Made by a program: the position numbers and the translations under genes. The notes under the pieces are model-generated. The model was not told the DNA's origin. It searched no databases and was given only the letters and a program-made list of their open reading frames with translations. Shown here one piece after another: positions 17,360 through 28,100 of a DNA stretch of 64,000 nt. The stretch comes from Ornithinimicrobium cryptoxanthini (GTDB lineage: Bacteria; Actinomycetota; Actinomycetes; Actinomycetales; Dermatophilaceae): positions 1,240,001-1,304,000 of the forward strand of contig NZ_CP099490.1 of NCBI RefSeq assembly GCF_023923205.1, given 5' to 3'. Positions within the stretch are counted from its first letter, which is position 1. Each line of letters begins with the position of its first letter.

Positions 17360-18064
17360 GTGGGCCTGTTCGGGATCGGCAGAGACAAGGAACCAGAGGC
17401 CGCAGAGGCCCTCGACGAGAGCGGCGTCACCGCTCGCACCGCCAACGCACTGGTCGGCAGGCTGATGGACGTCGGCATCGACGGGCTCGGTCCGCTCGAC
17501 TCCGTCACCGAGATTGTCGACGAGGCGCTCGCAGACAAGAGTGGCCAGCGCGAGAAGGCGATCGACAAGATCGTCCGTTCCCACATCAAGATGGGGGCCG
17601 CTGGCGGGTTCGCGACCGGGTTCGGTGGCTTGTTCACGATGGCTGTCTCGCTACCGGCCAACATCGTCGGGTTCTATGTGATCGCGACCCGGATGGTGGG
17701 CAGCATCGCGCACATCCGCGGTTATGAGCTGGGCAAGCCCGAGGTGCGCGCCGCCATCATGCTCACCCTCGTGGGCGGGGACTCCCAGGACCTGCTGGCC
17801 AAGGCGGGGATCACCGGTGGTGGCCGGCTCGCGCAGGTGGCGATGCAGCGGCTGCCCAAGACCGCCGTGATGATGATCAACAAGGGCGTGGGCTTCAAGC
17901 TCGCCACCCAGCTCGGCACCAAGACCGTCAGCCGGTTCACCCGGGCTATTCCGGTCGCCGGTGGCCTGGTCGGCGCCGGCCTGGACGGCTATCTGTTGAA
18001 CAAGATCGCCGACTTTGCCCGCGAGGAGTTCCCCGCCCGGGCGCTGACCGAGTCGAGCGTCTGA
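17360..18064 (+). CDS. EcsC family protein
   Basis: 234 residues from GTG 17360, with GGAG 6 bases upstream; the frame extends upstream to 17213, including an ATG at 17309, without a good site. The EcsC-like pattern is seen: an amphipathic N-terminal part, a hydrophobic glycine-rich segment (MGAAGGFATGFGGLFTMAVSLPANIVGFYV), Arg-Gly-Tyr, then TLVGGDSQDLLAKAG and a C-terminal AIPVAGGLVGAGLDG. The stretch in brackets is the hydrophobic segment at about residues 76-105. Function is unknown; it is thought to be membrane associated. It diverges from the Gln-rich membrane protein. Confidence 0.75.
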   Translation: MGLFGIGRDKEPEAAEALDESGVTARTANALVGRLMDVGIDGLGPLDSVTEIVDEALADKSGQREKAIDKIVRSHIKMGAAGGFATGFGGLFTMAVSLPANIVGFYVIATRMVGSIAHIRGYELGKPEVRAAIMLTLVGGDSQDLLAKAGITGGGRLAQVAMQRLPKTAVMMINKGVGFKLATQLGTKTVSRFTRAIPVAGGLVGAGLDGYLLNKIADFAREEFPARALTESSV

Positions 18065-18162
18065 GCCTCCGACTTATCCACCGGGCATCTCGCCCGAGCG
18101 CGTCGTCCACAGATCCGGGCGCACCTTAGGCAGCGGGTGTGCCCGGATCTGAGGGTGGCCGT

Positions 18163-19401
18163 ATGACGACGCCCAAGATCCGCTTCACCAGCCTGGCCGA
18201 CCTGGTCGTGAGCCTGCCCCACCAGCTCGGCTATCGACCGGTGGACAGCCTGGTCCTGACCTTCCTCGCCCGCGGCGACGCAGCACCTGCCACCTCATCG
18301 CCGACACGGATCACCCTCAAGTGCCGGGTGGACCTGCCCCCTGACGCGCGCTGCCGCAGCCAGGTCGTGCAGATGCTCGCCGACGTCGTGCGCCGTGAGA
18401 AGCCTGCAGGGGTGATCCTGTGTGCCTTCGAGACCGACCAGGACTCCACCGAGACGCTGGCCGCGGTGAGCCGGATGTGCGAGTCGAAGGGCGTCGGGGT
18501 CGGTGGGGTGGCCCGGGTGCGCGGCGACCGTTGGCACGAGGTCGGGGACGACGGGGGAGTATGGCGCACTCTCCCGGCCGTGGAGAACGTCCCGGCGGTC
18601 GCCGACCTGGTCTATCGCGGGATGCAGCCCGGCCCGAGCCGGGCTGAGCTGACAGCCCGGGTCTGGGGAAGGTTCGACACCGACCAGGCCGACCAGGCAG
18701 TGCTCCTGGCCGAGCTCGACGCCTATGCGGACCGCTTCCTCGAGACGCTGCACCGCACGCGTGGTCCGGCGCGGGAGGGGGAGCCCTCGGGCGCGGGAAG
18801 CTCCTCGGGGACGACAGATGCGGCGGGCGCGGAGGAGTCCGCGGGCGGGGCCGCTGCCGCGGGCGCGGAGGAGTCCTCGGGCGGGGCCGCTGCCGCGGGC
18901 GCCGGCCCGCTGGTCTCGGAGCTCCGGTTCGTCGAGCGCGGGGCGAGGGCATGGCAGCGGATGCTCGACACGACACCCGGCGCGCCGACGGTGCGCGACC
19001 TGCCGCCGGCGGTCGTCGCCCAGGGGTTGGCCATGTTGTGGGACCGCGACTTCCGTGACGCGTTGATCAGCTGGCTGGCACCGGGACAGCTTGGTCCTGG
19101 AATGCTTCCCGCCGAGGTCTGGGCTGCGTTCGTGCGTCACCTGCCGCTGTCGAGGCTGTGCGACAGCAGGCGGTTGGACCGGCTGGTCGAGGTCTGCGGC
19201 CTGGTCCCGGACGAGGTCGCGGCGCCTGTGCTGTCCGTGACGGCTCAGTGCGCCTGGATCCTCAACAACGGCACGATCGCCAACATCGCAGTCGAGCGTG
19301 CTCTGGAGTTCCAGCCGGAATACACCCTGGCTCAGCTGATCGATCAGCTGCTGCAGCACGGTGTGCGGCCGCCGGGGGGTCCGTTCGCTGTGGTGGCCTG
19401 A
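18163..19401 (+). CDS. DUF4192 family protein
   Basis: 412 residues from ATG 18163, with GAGGGTGG upstream. The N-terminus [20 protein letters not shown] followed by [10 protein letters not shown] is the DUF4192 signature (a ligand-like alpha/beta domain specific to actinobacteria, function unknown). The C-terminal half continues the family, including [16 protein letters not shown] and [11 protein letters not shown]. In the middle, at about residues 206-247, sits a Gly/Ala/Glu/Ser-rich linker made by a 36-bp tandem duplication, which is probably flexible. Confidence 0.8.
   Translation: MTTPKIRFTSLADLVVSLPHQLGYRPVDSLVLTFLARGDAAPATSSPTRITLKCRVDLPPDARCRSQVVQMLADVVRREKPAGVILCAFETDQDSTETLAAVSRMCESKGVGVGGVARVRGDRWHEVGDDGGVWRTLPAVENVPAVADLVYRGMQPGPSRAELTARVWGRFDTDQADQAVLLAELDAYADRFLETLHRTRGPAREGEPSGAGSSSGTTDAAGAEESAGGAAAAGAEESSGGAAAAGAGPLVSELRFVERGARAWQRMLDTTPGAPTVRDLPPAVVAQGLAMLWDRDFRDALISWLAPGQLGPGMLPAEVWAAFVRHLPLSRLCDSRRLDRLVEVCGLVPDEVAAPVLSVTAQCAWILNNGTIANIAVERALEFQPEYTLAQLIDQLLQHGVRPPGGPFAVVA
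18823..18894 (+). repeat. 36-bp tandem duplication inside the DUF4192 gene
   Basis: Copies at 18823-18858 and 18859-18894 differ by one base. They encode a 12-residue Ala/Gly/Glu/Ser unit twice and keep the frame. Confidence 0.9.
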
Positions 19402-19425
19402 GGCCGAGGAGCCAGGGTCGTGCCC

Positions 19426-19491
19426 GCCGGGTGTGGGCGCGGTGTGTGCGCCGGGTGTGCGCGCCGGGTGAGGGCGCCGGGTGTGGGCGCC
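19426..19491. repeat. short GC-rich tandem repeats after the DUF4192 gene
   Basis: GCCGGGTG occurs at 19426, 19450, 19463 and 19476, the last three with an exact 13-bp period. The spacer between DUF4192 and the stress protein (19402-19583) is otherwise empty. Confidence 0.8.
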
Positions 19492-19583
19492 CCGGTTTGG
19501 CCCATGGATGCGGGCGCTGACTGGTCCGTCCACGACGTGTAATCTCCCTGTGAACGGCCGCACCCCTGGAGAGAGAGCTAAAC

Positions 19584-19997
19584 ATGACGATCGTCGTTGG
19601 ATATGTGCCCACCAAGGAGGGCCGCGCCGCGCTGCGTCGGGCTGCCCAGGAAGCGTCGCTGCGTCACCTCAAGCTGGTCGTGGTGAACAGCCACCGTGGC
19701 GGCCGCGACTTCGACGCCCAGGAGGCCCAGCGCTTCGAGACCGAGCTCAGCCGGGTGCAGTCCCAGCTGGACGCCGAGGGCATCGAGCACGAGGTGCGCG
19801 CGCTGGTGCGTGGCAACGAGCCGAGCGAGGACCTGATCGAGGTGGCCGAGAAGTCCGGTGCCGAGTTCATCGTCATCGGGCTGCGTCGCCGCACGCCGGT
19901 GGGCAAGCTGATCCTCGGCTCGAACGCCCAGCGGATCCTGCTCGACGCCTCCTGCCCGGTGCTGGCTGTCAAGGCCGACGAGGTCGACGACGCGTGA
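19584..19997 (+). CDS. universal stress protein (UspA family)
   Basis: 137 residues from ATG 19584, with GAGAGAG upstream. It is a single Usp domain: TIVVGYVPTKEGRAALRRA at the start and the ATP-type loop GLRRRTPVGKLILGSNAQRI (G-x2-x-G-x-G-S pattern) at about residues 98-117, then CPVLAVK. Such proteins bind ATP and help survival under stress or growth arrest. It is monocistronic, closed by a large hairpin. Confidence 0.9.
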   Translation: MTIVVGYVPTKEGRAALRRAAQEASLRHLKLVVVNSHRGGRDFDAQEAQRFETELSRVQSQLDAEGIEHEVRALVRGNEPSEDLIEVAEKSGAEFIVIGLRRRTPVGKLILGSNAQRILLDASCPVLAVKADEVDDA

Positions 19998-20031
19998 GCA
20001 GACGGACTGTCGTCTGAGCAGACGGACTGTC
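19995..20031 (+). repeat. 17-bp tandem duplication at the usp stop codon
   Basis: TGAGCAGACGGACTGTC occurs at 19995-20011 and 20015-20031. The first copy begins with the usp stop codon, so the duplication does not change the protein. Confidence 0.9.
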
Positions 20032-20049
20032 CCAGCTGGAAACTTACCG

Positions 20050-20120
20050 ACGGCCCGGTGGTCATCGCCGCAACCACGCGCACCCCGCGTGACTCCTGCG
20101 GCCGGTGACCGCCGGGCCGT
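20050..20120 (+). terminator. long-stem terminator after usp
   Basis: ACGGCCCGGTGGTCA (20050-20064) pairs with TGACCGCCGGGCCGT (20106-20120) with one G-T wobble, enclosing about 41 bases. It is followed by TTGTGTTGTT. Confidence 0.75.
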
Positions 20121-20179
20121 TTGTGTTGTTCGGAGCGGGCTCCGGCATCCGTGCTGGTCAGGGACTTGCGCCGGGTGCG

Positions 20180-20212
20180 GGAACAACTCTGGACCGGTCA
20201 GGGTTTTATAAT
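20180..20212 (+). promoter_or_regulatory. principal sigma gene promoter: SigR/SigH-type motif overlapping a TATAAT box
   Basis: GGAAC (20180-20184), an 18-base spacer, and GTT (20203-20205) match the consensus known for Streptomyces SigR and mycobacterial SigH promoters. A perfect TATAAT follows at 20207-20212, with no good -35 hexamer 17 bases before it. The start codon is ~130 bases downstream. Control of principal sigma genes by an oxidative-stress ECF sigma is known in Streptomyces (hrdB). The motif is seen; use is inferred. Confidence 0.6.
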
Positions 20213-20343
20213 GTCAACAGGTGCTTGTCCGCTCCACTCGGTGGACAGCCTGGATTGCCAACACTCCGACCGTCCTGGGTGCTCCTCCGTGCCCGGCGAA
20301 CTTTCCTCCGAGTCCGCCCCGCGAGCACCCCAGAAAGTAGCTG

Positions 20344-22197
<1,854 letters not shown>

Positions 22198-22237
22198 TCG
22201 GCCGACCTGCCTGACGGCATACCGCCAACGTCGTGAC

Positions 22238-22274
22238 AATATGCTCTGCCCCACCAGCCGGGGCAGAGCATATT
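22238..22274 (+). terminator. terminator of the principal sigma gene
   Basis: A perfect 15-bp stem (AATATGCTCTGCCCC / GGGGCAGAGCATATT) with a 7-base loop, 40 bases after the stop. Confidence 0.9.
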
Positions 22275-22353
22275 GCGTGGAGGGTGCGTATGCCGTGGGC
22301 CCAGGTCTGCGGAAATCTCTGGTCCGTGCCGGCTGTCGGGTCTACGCTGAAGG

Positions 22354-23112
22354 GTGGCCTTCAATGCGGCGGACTCCTATGACAGATTCATGGGGCGCTT
22401 CTCCCGCCCCCTCGCGCAGGTCTTCGCGGACCGCACCGGTGTCCGGGCGGGCCAGCGCGCGCTGGACGTCGGGTGCGGTCCCGGTGCCCTGACGGAAGTC
22501 CTCATCGAGCGGCTGGGGCTCGACCACGTCGAGGCCGTCGACCCGTCCCCGCCGTTCGTGGCTGCCATCGCCGAGCGCTTCCCGGGGCTGAGCGTCCGGG
22601 AGGGGACGGCCGAGCACCTGCCGCACGCCGACGACAGTTTCGATCTGAGCCTCGCCCAACTGGTGGTGCACTTCATGGCTGACCCGGTCGCCGGGCTCAG
22701 GCAGATGGCCCGGGTGACCCGACCGGGTGGCACGGTGGCGGCGGCTGTCTGGGACCTCACGCCGGGCGCACGCGGACCGGTGTCGCCGTTCCAGACCGCC
22801 GTGGCCGAGGTTGATCCGAGCTGGGTCGTCTCCCAGGCCAGGCCGGGCGGGGCGCGGGGTGAGCTTGGCGAGCTGTTCCGGTCGGCAGGGTTGAGGCAGG
22901 TCGAGGAGAGTGTCCTGACTGCCGAGGTCCCGATCGCATCCTTCGAGGACTGGTGGGAGCCGTTCCTGCTCGGCATCGGTCCGGCCGGGGACTATGTTGC
23001 CGGTCTCGACGAGCGGGCCCGCCACGAGCTGCGCGAGCGCACCCGGCGGCTGCTGCCCGATGGGGCCTTCACGATGCCGGTCGACGCCTGGTGCGCCGTC
23101 GCCACCGTGTGA
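22354..23112 (+). CDS. class I SAM-dependent methyltransferase
   Basis: 252 residues from GTG 22354. Motif I is ALDVGCGPGAL (residues ~36-46), followed by the acidic VEAVDPS. Motif II/III is FDLSLAQLVVHFM and the post-motif is RVTRPGGTVAAAVWD. It belongs to the UbiE/Methyltransf_11-like group; the substrate is unknown. The start codon is 80 bases after the sigma terminator and lacks a clear ribosome binding site (AAGGGTG is close). Confidence 0.85.
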   Translation: MAFNAADSYDRFMGRFSRPLAQVFADRTGVRAGQRALDVGCGPGALTEVLIERLGLDHVEAVDPSPPFVAAIAERFPGLSVREGTAEHLPHADDSFDLSLAQLVVHFMADPVAGLRQMARVTRPGGTVAAAVWDLTPGARGPVSPFQTAVAEVDPSWVVSQARPGGARGELGELFRSAGLRQVEESVLTAEVPIASFEDWWEPFLLGIGPAGDYVAGLDERARHELRERTRRLLPDGAFTMPVDAWCAVATV

Positions 23113-23122
23113 GCGCCCCTAG

Positions 23123-23443
23123 CTAGCTGTCCTTGGGGATCGCGTGCAGCATCTCCCGCGTGGGACGGTCCACGTGATCGGTCCACTCCTCGTGCTTGGT
23201 GACGTATTTCTTGACATAGGGGCACACCGGGACGATCCGCAGCCCCTCCTCACGCGTGGCCCCCAGCGCCTCCTTGACCATGACGCCTGCCAGGCCCTGG
23301 CCACCGAACTCCGGGAAGACCTCGGTGTGATAGAAAACGCGACTGCCGTCGTGGTCGACGAACTGCGCGAACCCAGCCGTGGTGCCGTCGACGGTCAGCT
23401 CAAAGCGGTCGGGGCCGGTCTGCTTGGTGACTTCAGGTTCCAT
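23123..23443 (-). CDS. small GNAT-like N-acetyltransferase (COG2388 type)
   Basis: 106 residues. The core FYHTEVFPEFGGQGLAGVMVKEAL carries the acetyl-CoA-binding loop (G-G-Q-G-L-A, residues ~47-52). It is followed by LRIVPVCPYVKKYVTKHEEW, which is typical of the small YjdJ-like GNAT proteins. The substrate is unknown. It is convergent with the methyltransferase, 10 bases away. Confidence 0.85.
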   Translation of the reverse strand: MEPEVTKQTGPDRFELTVDGTTAGFAQFVDHDGSRVFYHTEVFPEFGGQGLAGVMVKEALGATREEGLRIVPVCPYVKKYVTKHEEWTDHVDRPTREMLHAIPKDS

Positions 23444-23513
23444 GTGGCCACCCTGCCACCACCGGTGAGTCCGTGCTCAGCGGGCCCAACCTCGCGCGGA
23501 TAGAGTCGGGTGC

Positions 23514-24479
23514 GTGCGAGCAGCCGTGAACCTCCGCTACGGGCCACCGGACGTGGTCTCGGTCACCGAGGTGCCCGTTCCCGAACCCGGTGACGGCGAA
23601 CTCCTCATCCGGGTGGATGCGACCACGGTCAACCGCACCGACTGTGCTTATCGCGCCGCCCGACCGTTCTTCATGAGGTCGTTCACTGGTCTGCGCCGCC
23701 CTCGGCGCACGATCCTGGGCACCGAGTTCGCCGGTGAGGTGGTCGGCCTGGGTGAAGGGGTGGACCGGTTCGCCGTGGGAGACCTGGTCTTCGGCTACTG
23801 CGAGGGGCGGTTCGGGGCGCACGCGGAGTATGCCGTGGCACCCCAGACCTCGTCGGTCGCCACCGTCCCGGCCGGGGTCCCCCTGACCACGGCCGCGGCG
23901 GCCACCGAGGGGTTCCACTACGCCCGGTCCGCCCTGCGTCGCGCCGGGGTGGGGCCGGGCCAGCACGTCCTGGTCATCGGTGCGACGGGCGGGATCGGCT
24001 CAGCGGCGGTGCAACAGCTCGCGGCCATGGGGGTCAACGTGACCGCAGTGTGCGCCGGTGAGCACGCGGACGTGGTCCTGGAGCTGGGCGCCGACCGCGT
24101 CGTGGACTACCTGACCGAGGACTTCAGGGACCTGCCGCAGCAGTTCCACCTGGTCTTCGACGCCGTCGGCAAGAGCTCCTTCGGCCGCTGTCGTCGGCTC
24201 CTGCGCCCGGATGGTGTCTATGTCTCATCCGAGCTCGGGCCCGGCTGGCAGAACCTGCCGTTGTCGTTGGTCGGGACGATGCGCCGGGGCCACCGCCGGG
24301 TGGTCTTTCCGTTCCCGGAGGACAACCAGTCAGTGGTGGAGGAGATCCGCGACCATCTCGCGGCCGGGACGTTCCGCCCCCTGATCGACCGCACCTATCC
24401 GTTGGAGGACATCGTGGCTGCCCACCGCTTTGTCGAAACCGGGCAAAAGATCGGCAACGTGGTGATCACGCTGTCCTGA
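23514..24479 (+). CDS. zinc-independent medium-chain dehydrogenase/reductase (quinone oxidoreductase-like)
   Basis: 321 residues from GTG 23514. The N-terminal GroES-like domain has VPVPEPGDGELLIRV and GTEFAGEVVGLGEGV. The Rossmann domain has VLVIGATGGIGSAAVQQLAAMG (nucleotide loop G-A-T-G-G-I-G at ~155-161). The structural-zinc Cys cluster is absent, which fits the NAD(P)H:quinone oxidoreductase / enoyl-reductase branch. The substrate is unknown. It diverges from the GNAT gene with ~70 bases between starts. Confidence 0.85.
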   Translation: MRAAVNLRYGPPDVVSVTEVPVPEPGDGELLIRVDATTVNRTDCAYRAARPFFMRSFTGLRRPRRTILGTEFAGEVVGLGEGVDRFAVGDLVFGYCEGRFGAHAEYAVAPQTSSVATVPAGVPLTTAAAATEGFHYARSALRRAGVGPGQHVLVIGATGGIGSAAVQQLAAMGVNVTAVCAGEHADVVLELGADRVVDYLTEDFRDLPQQFHLVFDAVGKSSFGRCRRLLRPDGVYVSSELGPGWQNLPLSLVGTMRRGHRRVVFPFPEDNQSVVEEIRDHLAAGTFRPLIDRTYPLEDIVAAHRFVETGQKIGNVVITLS

Positions 24480-24522
24480 TGTCGAGTCCGCAGCGACGCG
24501 CAGGAGTGGGTCGCGGTGCGGG

Positions 24523-26835
24523 CTAGCGGGGCAGCCAGCGCCGCACGACCGACCTGATGTAGTGCACACCCGAGCGCGGGAACAATTTGGCGCTGACCCG
24601 CATGTTCCACGGCAGCTCGGAGGTGACGTTGTCCAGGACGGTGACGACGTCGCGGTGCATCGTGGCGTCGTCTGAGGCCACGGTCTGCTCAGGGGCGGCA
24701 TAGCGCGCCCGCTCCAGGGTCGCCGTCGCCCGCGAGAGCGCCTCGCCGGAAGGACGGTCCAGGCGGGCTTTGGACCGATAGTGCTCACCCATCTCGCGTG
24801 GACTGCGATCGGGTGGCGGATCAACGCCATAGTCCTCCAGCGAGCGCTTCAACAGCTCCCACTGGCCCTCGATCCGCTCCTGCGGGGTGTCCGCGTGGCG
24901 CAGCACCGCCTCCCGGTGCCGGCGTCCGGCGATGGCGATGACTGCCGTGATCAGCCCGAGCACCAGCACGAACGCCAGCGCCCGCAGCAGGATCGGGCCT
25001 GCTGTGCGCAGCGCGTCGAGCAGGTTGTCCCACCAGCTGGTCGACTCCTGCGCACCAGTCGGCTGCTGGGTCGGCGTCGCCGACGGGGTCTCCTCGCCGC
25101 TGATCGTCGGGTCCGCCGAGAAGGTGTTCTGGCCAAGCTGGGAGTAGGCCGGGGGAGGGCCGGTCCGCACGCCCGGGGTCGGCTCGAAGCGGGTCCAGCC
25201 GAGCCCGTCGATCCACAGCTCGGGCCAGGTGTGCGCGTCGCTGGCCACGACCGACCAGGACCCGTTGGCCTGCTGCTCGCCGGGCAGGAAGCCAACCGCC
25301 ATGCGGGCGGGGATGCCCTCGTGCCGGGCCATCATCACCATGGCGGTGGCGAACTGCACGCAGTAGCCCTGCCTGGTCGCCAGGAAGTGGGTGACCGGGT
25401 CGTTGCGGTCCAGCCCGGGCGCGAGCTGCAGGTCGTAGTTGTAGAGGCCGCTGCGGAAGTGTGCCTGGATCAGTGAGGCCACCTCGACGTCGTTGGTGGC
25501 GTCCCCGACGACCTCCTCGGTCAGCTCCGCGATGGCAGCCTCGGCCGCCGGGTCGGACGCGACGGCCTGGCCCCACGCAGCCGGATCGGCGTCAGCCTGG
25601 CCGATGCCCTCGGGCAGGGACCCGCGGGGCGCCACGTCGACATACGTCACCTCATAGGTGTTGGCCGGGTCCTCCAGCCGCACCGCGAGCGTCTCGGTGT
25701 CATAGGTCATCGGCACGTCCGCGCGGACCGACTCAAAGGGGGAGGGGAGCGCCAGGTGCGGGATCCGCAGGCCGTTGCTCAGCACGGACAGCTGGTCGAC
25801 GTCGAACGGCACATCAGGTCGTATGTCGCCGGTCCCCTCGCGCGGGGGGCGCAGGAGTCCCTCCTGGGTCACGTCCGCGACGTAGTCGGGCGGCAGCCAG
25901 CGCCGGCCGTCGAACTCCGTGGTCGCGGTCACCCGCAACGGCTGCTGGAGGCGCGCGGCGGCGCGATAGCGGATCACCGGCTCGTCCGACTGGTTGGCCA
26001 GGTCTGCGGTGACGTCCATCGTCTCGGTGAAGCTGACCGAGCCGGTGCCGCCCAGCGAGCGACCCTCATCGCTGCGGGCCAGCCCGTCGGTCAGGAAGGT
26101 CGGCGGCAGGTGCGGCGCGACGGAGGCGAGCACGAGTGCCGCGACCACAGTGGTGCCCGCCAGGATCCGGGCCACCCGCCGGTGACCGGTCGGGCCGAAG
26201 GAGACGTCGTGCGAGCCGACCGACTCGCGCCGGTCGGCCGAGCTCCAGCCCGACACGAGCCGGTTGCCCTGCTGGGCCACCAGGAGCAGCCACGCCAGGG
26301 CGGCCGCGGCGAAGAACCAGGGCTGCATGGCCGTGCCGGTGTTGGAGACCGACACCAGGAACGCGGCGGCCAGCGGGATGCCCGCCGTCGCAGGTGCCCG
26401 TCCGGTGACCGCGATCGAGTCGACGGAGATCGCGGTGAGCACCAGCACCGAGACGATGAGGAACTCGACGCCCTCCGTGGTGGGGGCCGGTGCGGCATAC
26501 TCCCGCAGGACCGTCCCGGCATCCTGCAGCAGCGCGCGGGCCTGCTCGAGGGTCTCCATCCCGGGCACCACGACCCAGCGCAGTGTCTCGCCCAGATAGC
26601 GTCCGATGACACCGGCCAGCGCCGCGAGGATCTGGGCGAGCACCACGAAGGTCGGGTTGACATCGAGGCTGCGCAGCGCTGACCCCACCACCGCCACCGT
26701 CAGGATCAGCAGGATGGCCGGACCGACCCAGGGACTCTCGCGCAGCAGGGTGGTCAGCGGCCAGGCGACGGTCAGCGTGGCGAGAGCGGCCAGCAGCGCC
26801 TCCGGCCAGAGCCCGCGGTCAAGGTTGAACCTCAT
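24523..26835 (-). CDS. TgpA-like transglutaminase-domain membrane protein
   Basis: 770 residues from ATG 26835, which overlaps the DUF58 stop (ATGA). An N-terminal DUF3488 region has about six transmembrane helices (to residue ~230). A periplasm-side part with a transglutaminase core follows: Cys492 in RQGYCVQFA and His535 in DAHTWPEL. The expected acidic third residue lies in FEPTPG (Glu instead of Asp). One further transmembrane segment (~630-655) precedes a DUF4129-like tail. With MoxR and DUF58 it forms the widespread actinobacterial operon thought to act on envelope proteins or peptides; the substrate is unknown. Confidence 0.9.
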   Translation of the reverse strand: MRFNLDRGLWPEALLAALATLTVAWPLTTLLRESPWVGPAILLILTVAVVGSALRSLDVNPTFVVLAQILAALAGVIGRYLGETLRWVVVPGMETLEQARALLQDAGTVLREYAAPAPTTEGVEFLIVSVLVLTAISVDSIAVTGRAPATAGIPLAAAFLVSVSNTGTAMQPWFFAAAALAWLLLVAQQGNRLVSGWSSADRRESVGSHDVSFGPTGHRRVARILAGTTVVAALVLASVAPHLPPTFLTDGLARSDEGRSLGGTGSVSFTETMDVTADLANQSDEPVIRYRAAARLQQPLRVTATTEFDGRRWLPPDYVADVTQEGLLRPPREGTGDIRPDVPFDVDQLSVLSNGLRIPHLALPSPFESVRADVPMTYDTETLAVRLEDPANTYEVTYVDVAPRGSLPEGIGQADADPAAWGQAVASDPAAEAAIAELTEEVVGDATNDVEVASLIQAHFRSGLYNYDLQLAPGLDRNDPVTHFLATRQGYCVQFATAMVMMARHEGIPARMAVGFLPGEQQANGSWSVVASDAHTWPELWIDGLGWTRFEPTPGVRTGPPPAYSQLGQNTFSADPTISGEETPSATPTQQPTGAQESTSWWDNLLDALRTAGPILLRALAFVLVLGLITAVIAIAGRRHREAVLRHADTPQERIEGQWELLKRSLEDYGVDPPPDRSPREMGEHYRSKARLDRPSGEALSRATATLERARYAAPEQTVASDDATMHRDVVTVLDNVTSELPWNMRVSAKLFPRSGVHYIRSVVRRWLPR

Positions 26836-28091
26836 GTCAGCATCCCCGAGCGCCGGATCGCCCGCAGCTGCTGCCACGCGCCGGGCACGGAGTCCTCGGG
26901 GCCGACGAGCACGGTCTGCCACCCGGCCTGACGCAGGATCTCTGTATGCCGACGCGACTGCTCGCTGTGTCCCGCACCCGACTGGTCGCTCCGGTAGGCG
27001 TCGGGGTCGATCACCATCGCCAGCGCGCTCGACCCCGGCTCGCGCACGGCGGCCAGGTTCGACAGCTCGGCCCGGTCGTGGGCGACGACGACGCTGATCA
27101 GCAGGACGCCGCCGGAGGTGAAGCTGTGGGCGGCTGCGGCGAGCGGCTCCAAGCTGGAGTCCTGGTCGGCCCTGGCCCGGGCTAGGGCCGCCAACGCGGG
27201 CTGGAGGTCGACCGCCACGCCGGCAGAACCGTCCTCGACCGTGCGGTGGGTCAGCAGGTGGACGACGAAGCCGTCCTTGATCAGGTGGCGAGCCAGGGAC
27301 GCGATCGCACTGACCGCCCACTCGAAGGCCGGCTGGAAGCCGGTGCCTGGATAGGCGCCTGCGCGCGAGTCGAGCAGCAGCACGGCCCGGCGGCGGGCCG
27401 GGCGGTCCTCCTGGCGCACCATGATCTCGCCGCGGTGGGCGGTGGCCGGCCAGTGCACCCGGCGCAGCTCGTCACCGTCGCGATACTGCCGGATCGACAC
27501 GTCGTCCTCGCCGTGCAGGGAGACCATCTGGGGCAGCTCGCCCTCGGTGCCGCGGCCCTGCCCCGCCACGCGGCGGTCACCCAGGTCCCACATGAAGGGC
27601 AGCACCAGGAGCTCCACGGTCGCGGGCAGCTGCATCGCCACGTGCGTCAGCCCGAAGGGATCGCGCCGGCGCAGCGTGATCGGGCCGATGGCGAAGGCGC
27701 CGCGGTGTCGGCTGCGGACGGTGTATCGCAGCCGTCTCGTCTCCTGCGGGGCCAGGCGCGGGAGCAGGAAGCGCGGCCGGTCGCCGAGCGCATAGTCGAA
27801 CTGCTCCTCAGCCAGATAGAGCGGGGTCTGCTTCTGGCCGACGTTGCCGAAGTGGACCTCGACCTCGCCCTGCTGGTCGGGGTGCAGGCGGCTGGGCGTG
27901 ACGATGCGCTGCACGCGGATCGACGGCGGCTTCGGGCGGACCAGCAGCATGGCCAGCAGGGGCAGGACCGCCAGGAGGACGCCGATGCGCGTCACGTCGC
28001 GATAGCCCAGCAGCATGCCGGCCGCCGCCGTGATCGCCCCCAGGGCAAGGAACATCTGGCCCCGACTCGTCAGCACCCCCGGGGCACGCAC
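26832..28091 (-). CDS. DUF58 domain protein
   Basis: 419 residues. Two transmembrane helices lie near the N-terminus (FLALGAITAAAGMLLGY and GVLLAVLPLLAMLLV). A beta-rich part follows, then the DUF58 signature (DVSIRQYRDGDELRRVHWPATAH at ~195-217) and a vWA-like fold (AVLLLDSRAG). It is the middle gene of moxR-DUF58-tgpA, overlapping the transglutaminase gene by 4 bases and lying 9 bases after moxR. DUF58 proteins are thought to work with MoxR ATPases as chaperone or scaffold pairs. Confidence 0.9.
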   Translation of the reverse strand: MRAPGVLTSRGQMFLALGAITAAAGMLLGYRDVTRIGVLLAVLPLLAMLLVRPKPPSIRVQRIVTPSRLHPDQQGEVEVHFGNVGQKQTPLYLAEEQFDYALGDRPRFLLPRLAPQETRRLRYTVRSRHRGAFAIGPITLRRRDPFGLTHVAMQLPATVELLVLPFMWDLGDRRVAGQGRGTEGELPQMVSLHGEDDVSIRQYRDGDELRRVHWPATAHRGEIMVRQEDRPARRRAVLLLDSRAGAYPGTGFQPAFEWAVSAIASLARHLIKDGFVVHLLTHRTVEDGSAGVAVDLQPALAALARARADQDSSLEPLAAAAHSFTSGGVLLISVVVAHDRAELSNLAAVREPGSSALAMVIDPDAYRSDQSGAGHSEQSRRHTEILRQAGWQTVLVGPEDSVPGAWQQLRAIRRSGMLT

Positions 28092-28100
28092 GTCAGGGAC

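Noticed and set aside
26836..27321. extension of the transglutaminase frame into the DUF58 gene
   Set aside because: Family starts at the Met at 26835, which has the classic ATGA overlap with DUF58.
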